64,000 nucleotides of DNA, taken from Bacteroidaceae bacterium. Lineage in GTDB: Bacteria; Bacteroidota; Bacteroidia; Bacteroidales; Bacteroidaceae. The position numbers and the translations under genes were made by a program. The stretch is from contig JAEEGS010000034.1 of the NCBI GenBank assembly GCA_016280445.1, positions 29,505 through 93,504 on the forward strand. Reading direction: 5' to 3'. Below, one piece after another: positions 63,318 through 64,000 of the stretch (position 1 is its first letter; every line of letters begins with the position of its first letter). The notes beneath the pieces were generated by a model that ran no database searches, had not been told where the DNA came from, and saw only the letters and a program-made list of their open reading frames with translations.

Positions 63318-63344
63318 TTTCTGTGTTTTCTGTGCTTTCTGTGT
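63318..63344. repeat. 9-bp tandem repeat (TTTCTGTGT)
   Basis: TTTCTGTGT, TTTCTGTGC and TTTCTGTGT are contiguous. A GAGCCGT/ACGGCTC hairpin follows at about 63363-63379. The rest of 63380-63516 shows no gene. Confidence 0.75.
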
Positions 63345-63516
63345 GAAATAACATCTTTCTGTGAGCCGTCCACGGCTCATTATCTCACACAGACACCACA
63401 GAACCTTTAGCTCGACGGAGTCAAATTCACAGAGATTTTATTCGTTTCATTCGCACAATTCGCCGACAAGAAAAAGTCTTCATTGGCTATGCCGATGGAG
63501 CAGATGACACGAATGA

Positions 63517-63591
63517 ACTGTTTTTTTCCCCCTTCCTCTGCTGTTAGAATTTCAAAATTTACAAAAATTGTTTCAAAATTTACAAAACATG
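63517..63591. repeat. Direct repeat B flanking the RND operon
   Basis: Near-identical to 56984-57057. A -7-like TATCTTTG box follows at 63636-63643, as one follows copy A. Confidence 0.9.
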
Positions 63592-63635
63592 CGTTTTGCG
63601 CCTATTTTGTGATTGTTGTTTGTAAAAATTTTACA

Positions 63636-63643
63636 TATCTTTG
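63636..63643 (+). promoter_or_regulatory. -7 box with no intact gene downstream
   Basis: TATCTTTG with a TTG at 63613-63615, 20 bases upstream. Only the remnant below follows. Confidence 0.5.
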
Positions 63644-63732
63644 CAAATCTTCACAGATACAACGAATGGAGCGAATAAAACGAATTATTCGTGTTCGAAT
63701 CAACAACCGAATGTTCAATTCATGATTAATTC

Positions 63733-63849
63733 ATGTTGAACTCATGTTTGAGGAAAAAGACAGATATATATGATTTGCAGGGAAGGAAGGTGACGCACCC
63801 AATCAGGGGAGTGTATATTGTAGGAGGAAGAAAAATCTTTAAACAATAG
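63733..63849 (+). pseudogene. Orphan C-terminal sorting-like tail (gene remnant)
   Basis: A 38-codon frame ends IYDLQGRKVTHPIRGVYIV and then GGRKIFKQ. This matches the end pattern of the GH27 and PL11 proteins in this window (D, two residues, GR, a short gap, GIYI-like, G, K). In intact proteins such a tail follows hundreds of residues, so this looks like the 3' end of a deleted secreted-protein gene. Positions 63850-64000 are AT-rich with short ACAGAAAAAA repeats and no gene. Confidence 0.6.
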
Positions 63850-64000
63850 AAGAGATATAGAAGTTATTCGCCTTCGGCGGACGAAGAAAAAACAGAAAAA
63901 AACAGAAAAAAATATATTCTTCGTCACACAAAGATAAGATAAAGCAAGAAAGAGCTATTTTTATTTATTTTTACTTGTTTTTATCTGTTTTTCTTTCGTC

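Noticed and set aside
63483..63725. 80-codon frame after the RND operon
   Set aside because: It runs through the direct repeat, the promoter box and AT-rich sequence and has no protein-like features.

Overview
This window comes from a Bacteroidales chromosome, most likely Prevotella or a close relative. The evidence is the -7 promoter boxes of TAnnTTTG form, the RprX/RprY two-component pair beside rpsF-rpsR-rplI and an EF-G paralog, a NigD-like lipoprotein, C-terminal tails of type IX secretion style on large exoenzymes, and poor Shine-Dalgarno sites. No tRNA, rRNA, transposase, phage gene or CRISPR array was seen. The first gene is cut by the left edge.

Positions 1-8391 hold an acyltransferase end, a NigD-like lipoprotein, an ACT protein with its UPF0210 partner, a GH2 beta-galactosidase, a GH27 alpha-galactosidase and a broken acyltransferase-3 gene. 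Positions 8392-27624 form a pectin/rhamnogalacturonan-I region. It has a GH51 arabinofuranosidase, a 5'-nucleotidase, a GH2 enzyme, a PL11 rhamnogalacturonan lyase fused to a long beta-helix-like repeat region, a divergent membrane sensor/AraC regulator that lacks kinase and receiver domains, and the L-rhamnose catabolic set rhaB-rhaA-MFS-rhaD. No SusC/SusD pair is present.

Positions 27812-46638 are housekeeping: pflB-pflA, the ribosomal rpsF-rpsR-rplI operon, rprX-rprY, an EF-G2 type paralog that lacks the catalytic histidine, hemW, a small heptad-repeat lipoprotein, an ECF sigma factor, and a run DUF4924-rfbD-prfC-tsaC-clc-fmt. Positions 46675-56828 hold a LysE exporter, a secreted esterase, a ROK glucokinase, an NfeD-flotillin-DUF4827-glmM operon, a DUF1846 protein and a membrane-bound AraC regulator. 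Positions 57151-63048 are a three-gene RND efflux operon, followed by about 950 bp of repeats and a gene remnant.

The most unusual content is between genes. Three elements of 99-101 bp (12167, 30858, 63168) share 13-bp inverted arms and an identical layout of three 17-bp units at 23-24 bp period, but the unit sequence differs at the 30.9-kb locus and partly between the other two. A fourth locus (47587-47694) has yet another palindrome at an exact 23-bp period without the arms. All four lie at gene 3' ends. Short tandem heptamers and nonamers occupy many other gene junctions, and a 75-bp near-identical direct repeat flanks the RND operon.
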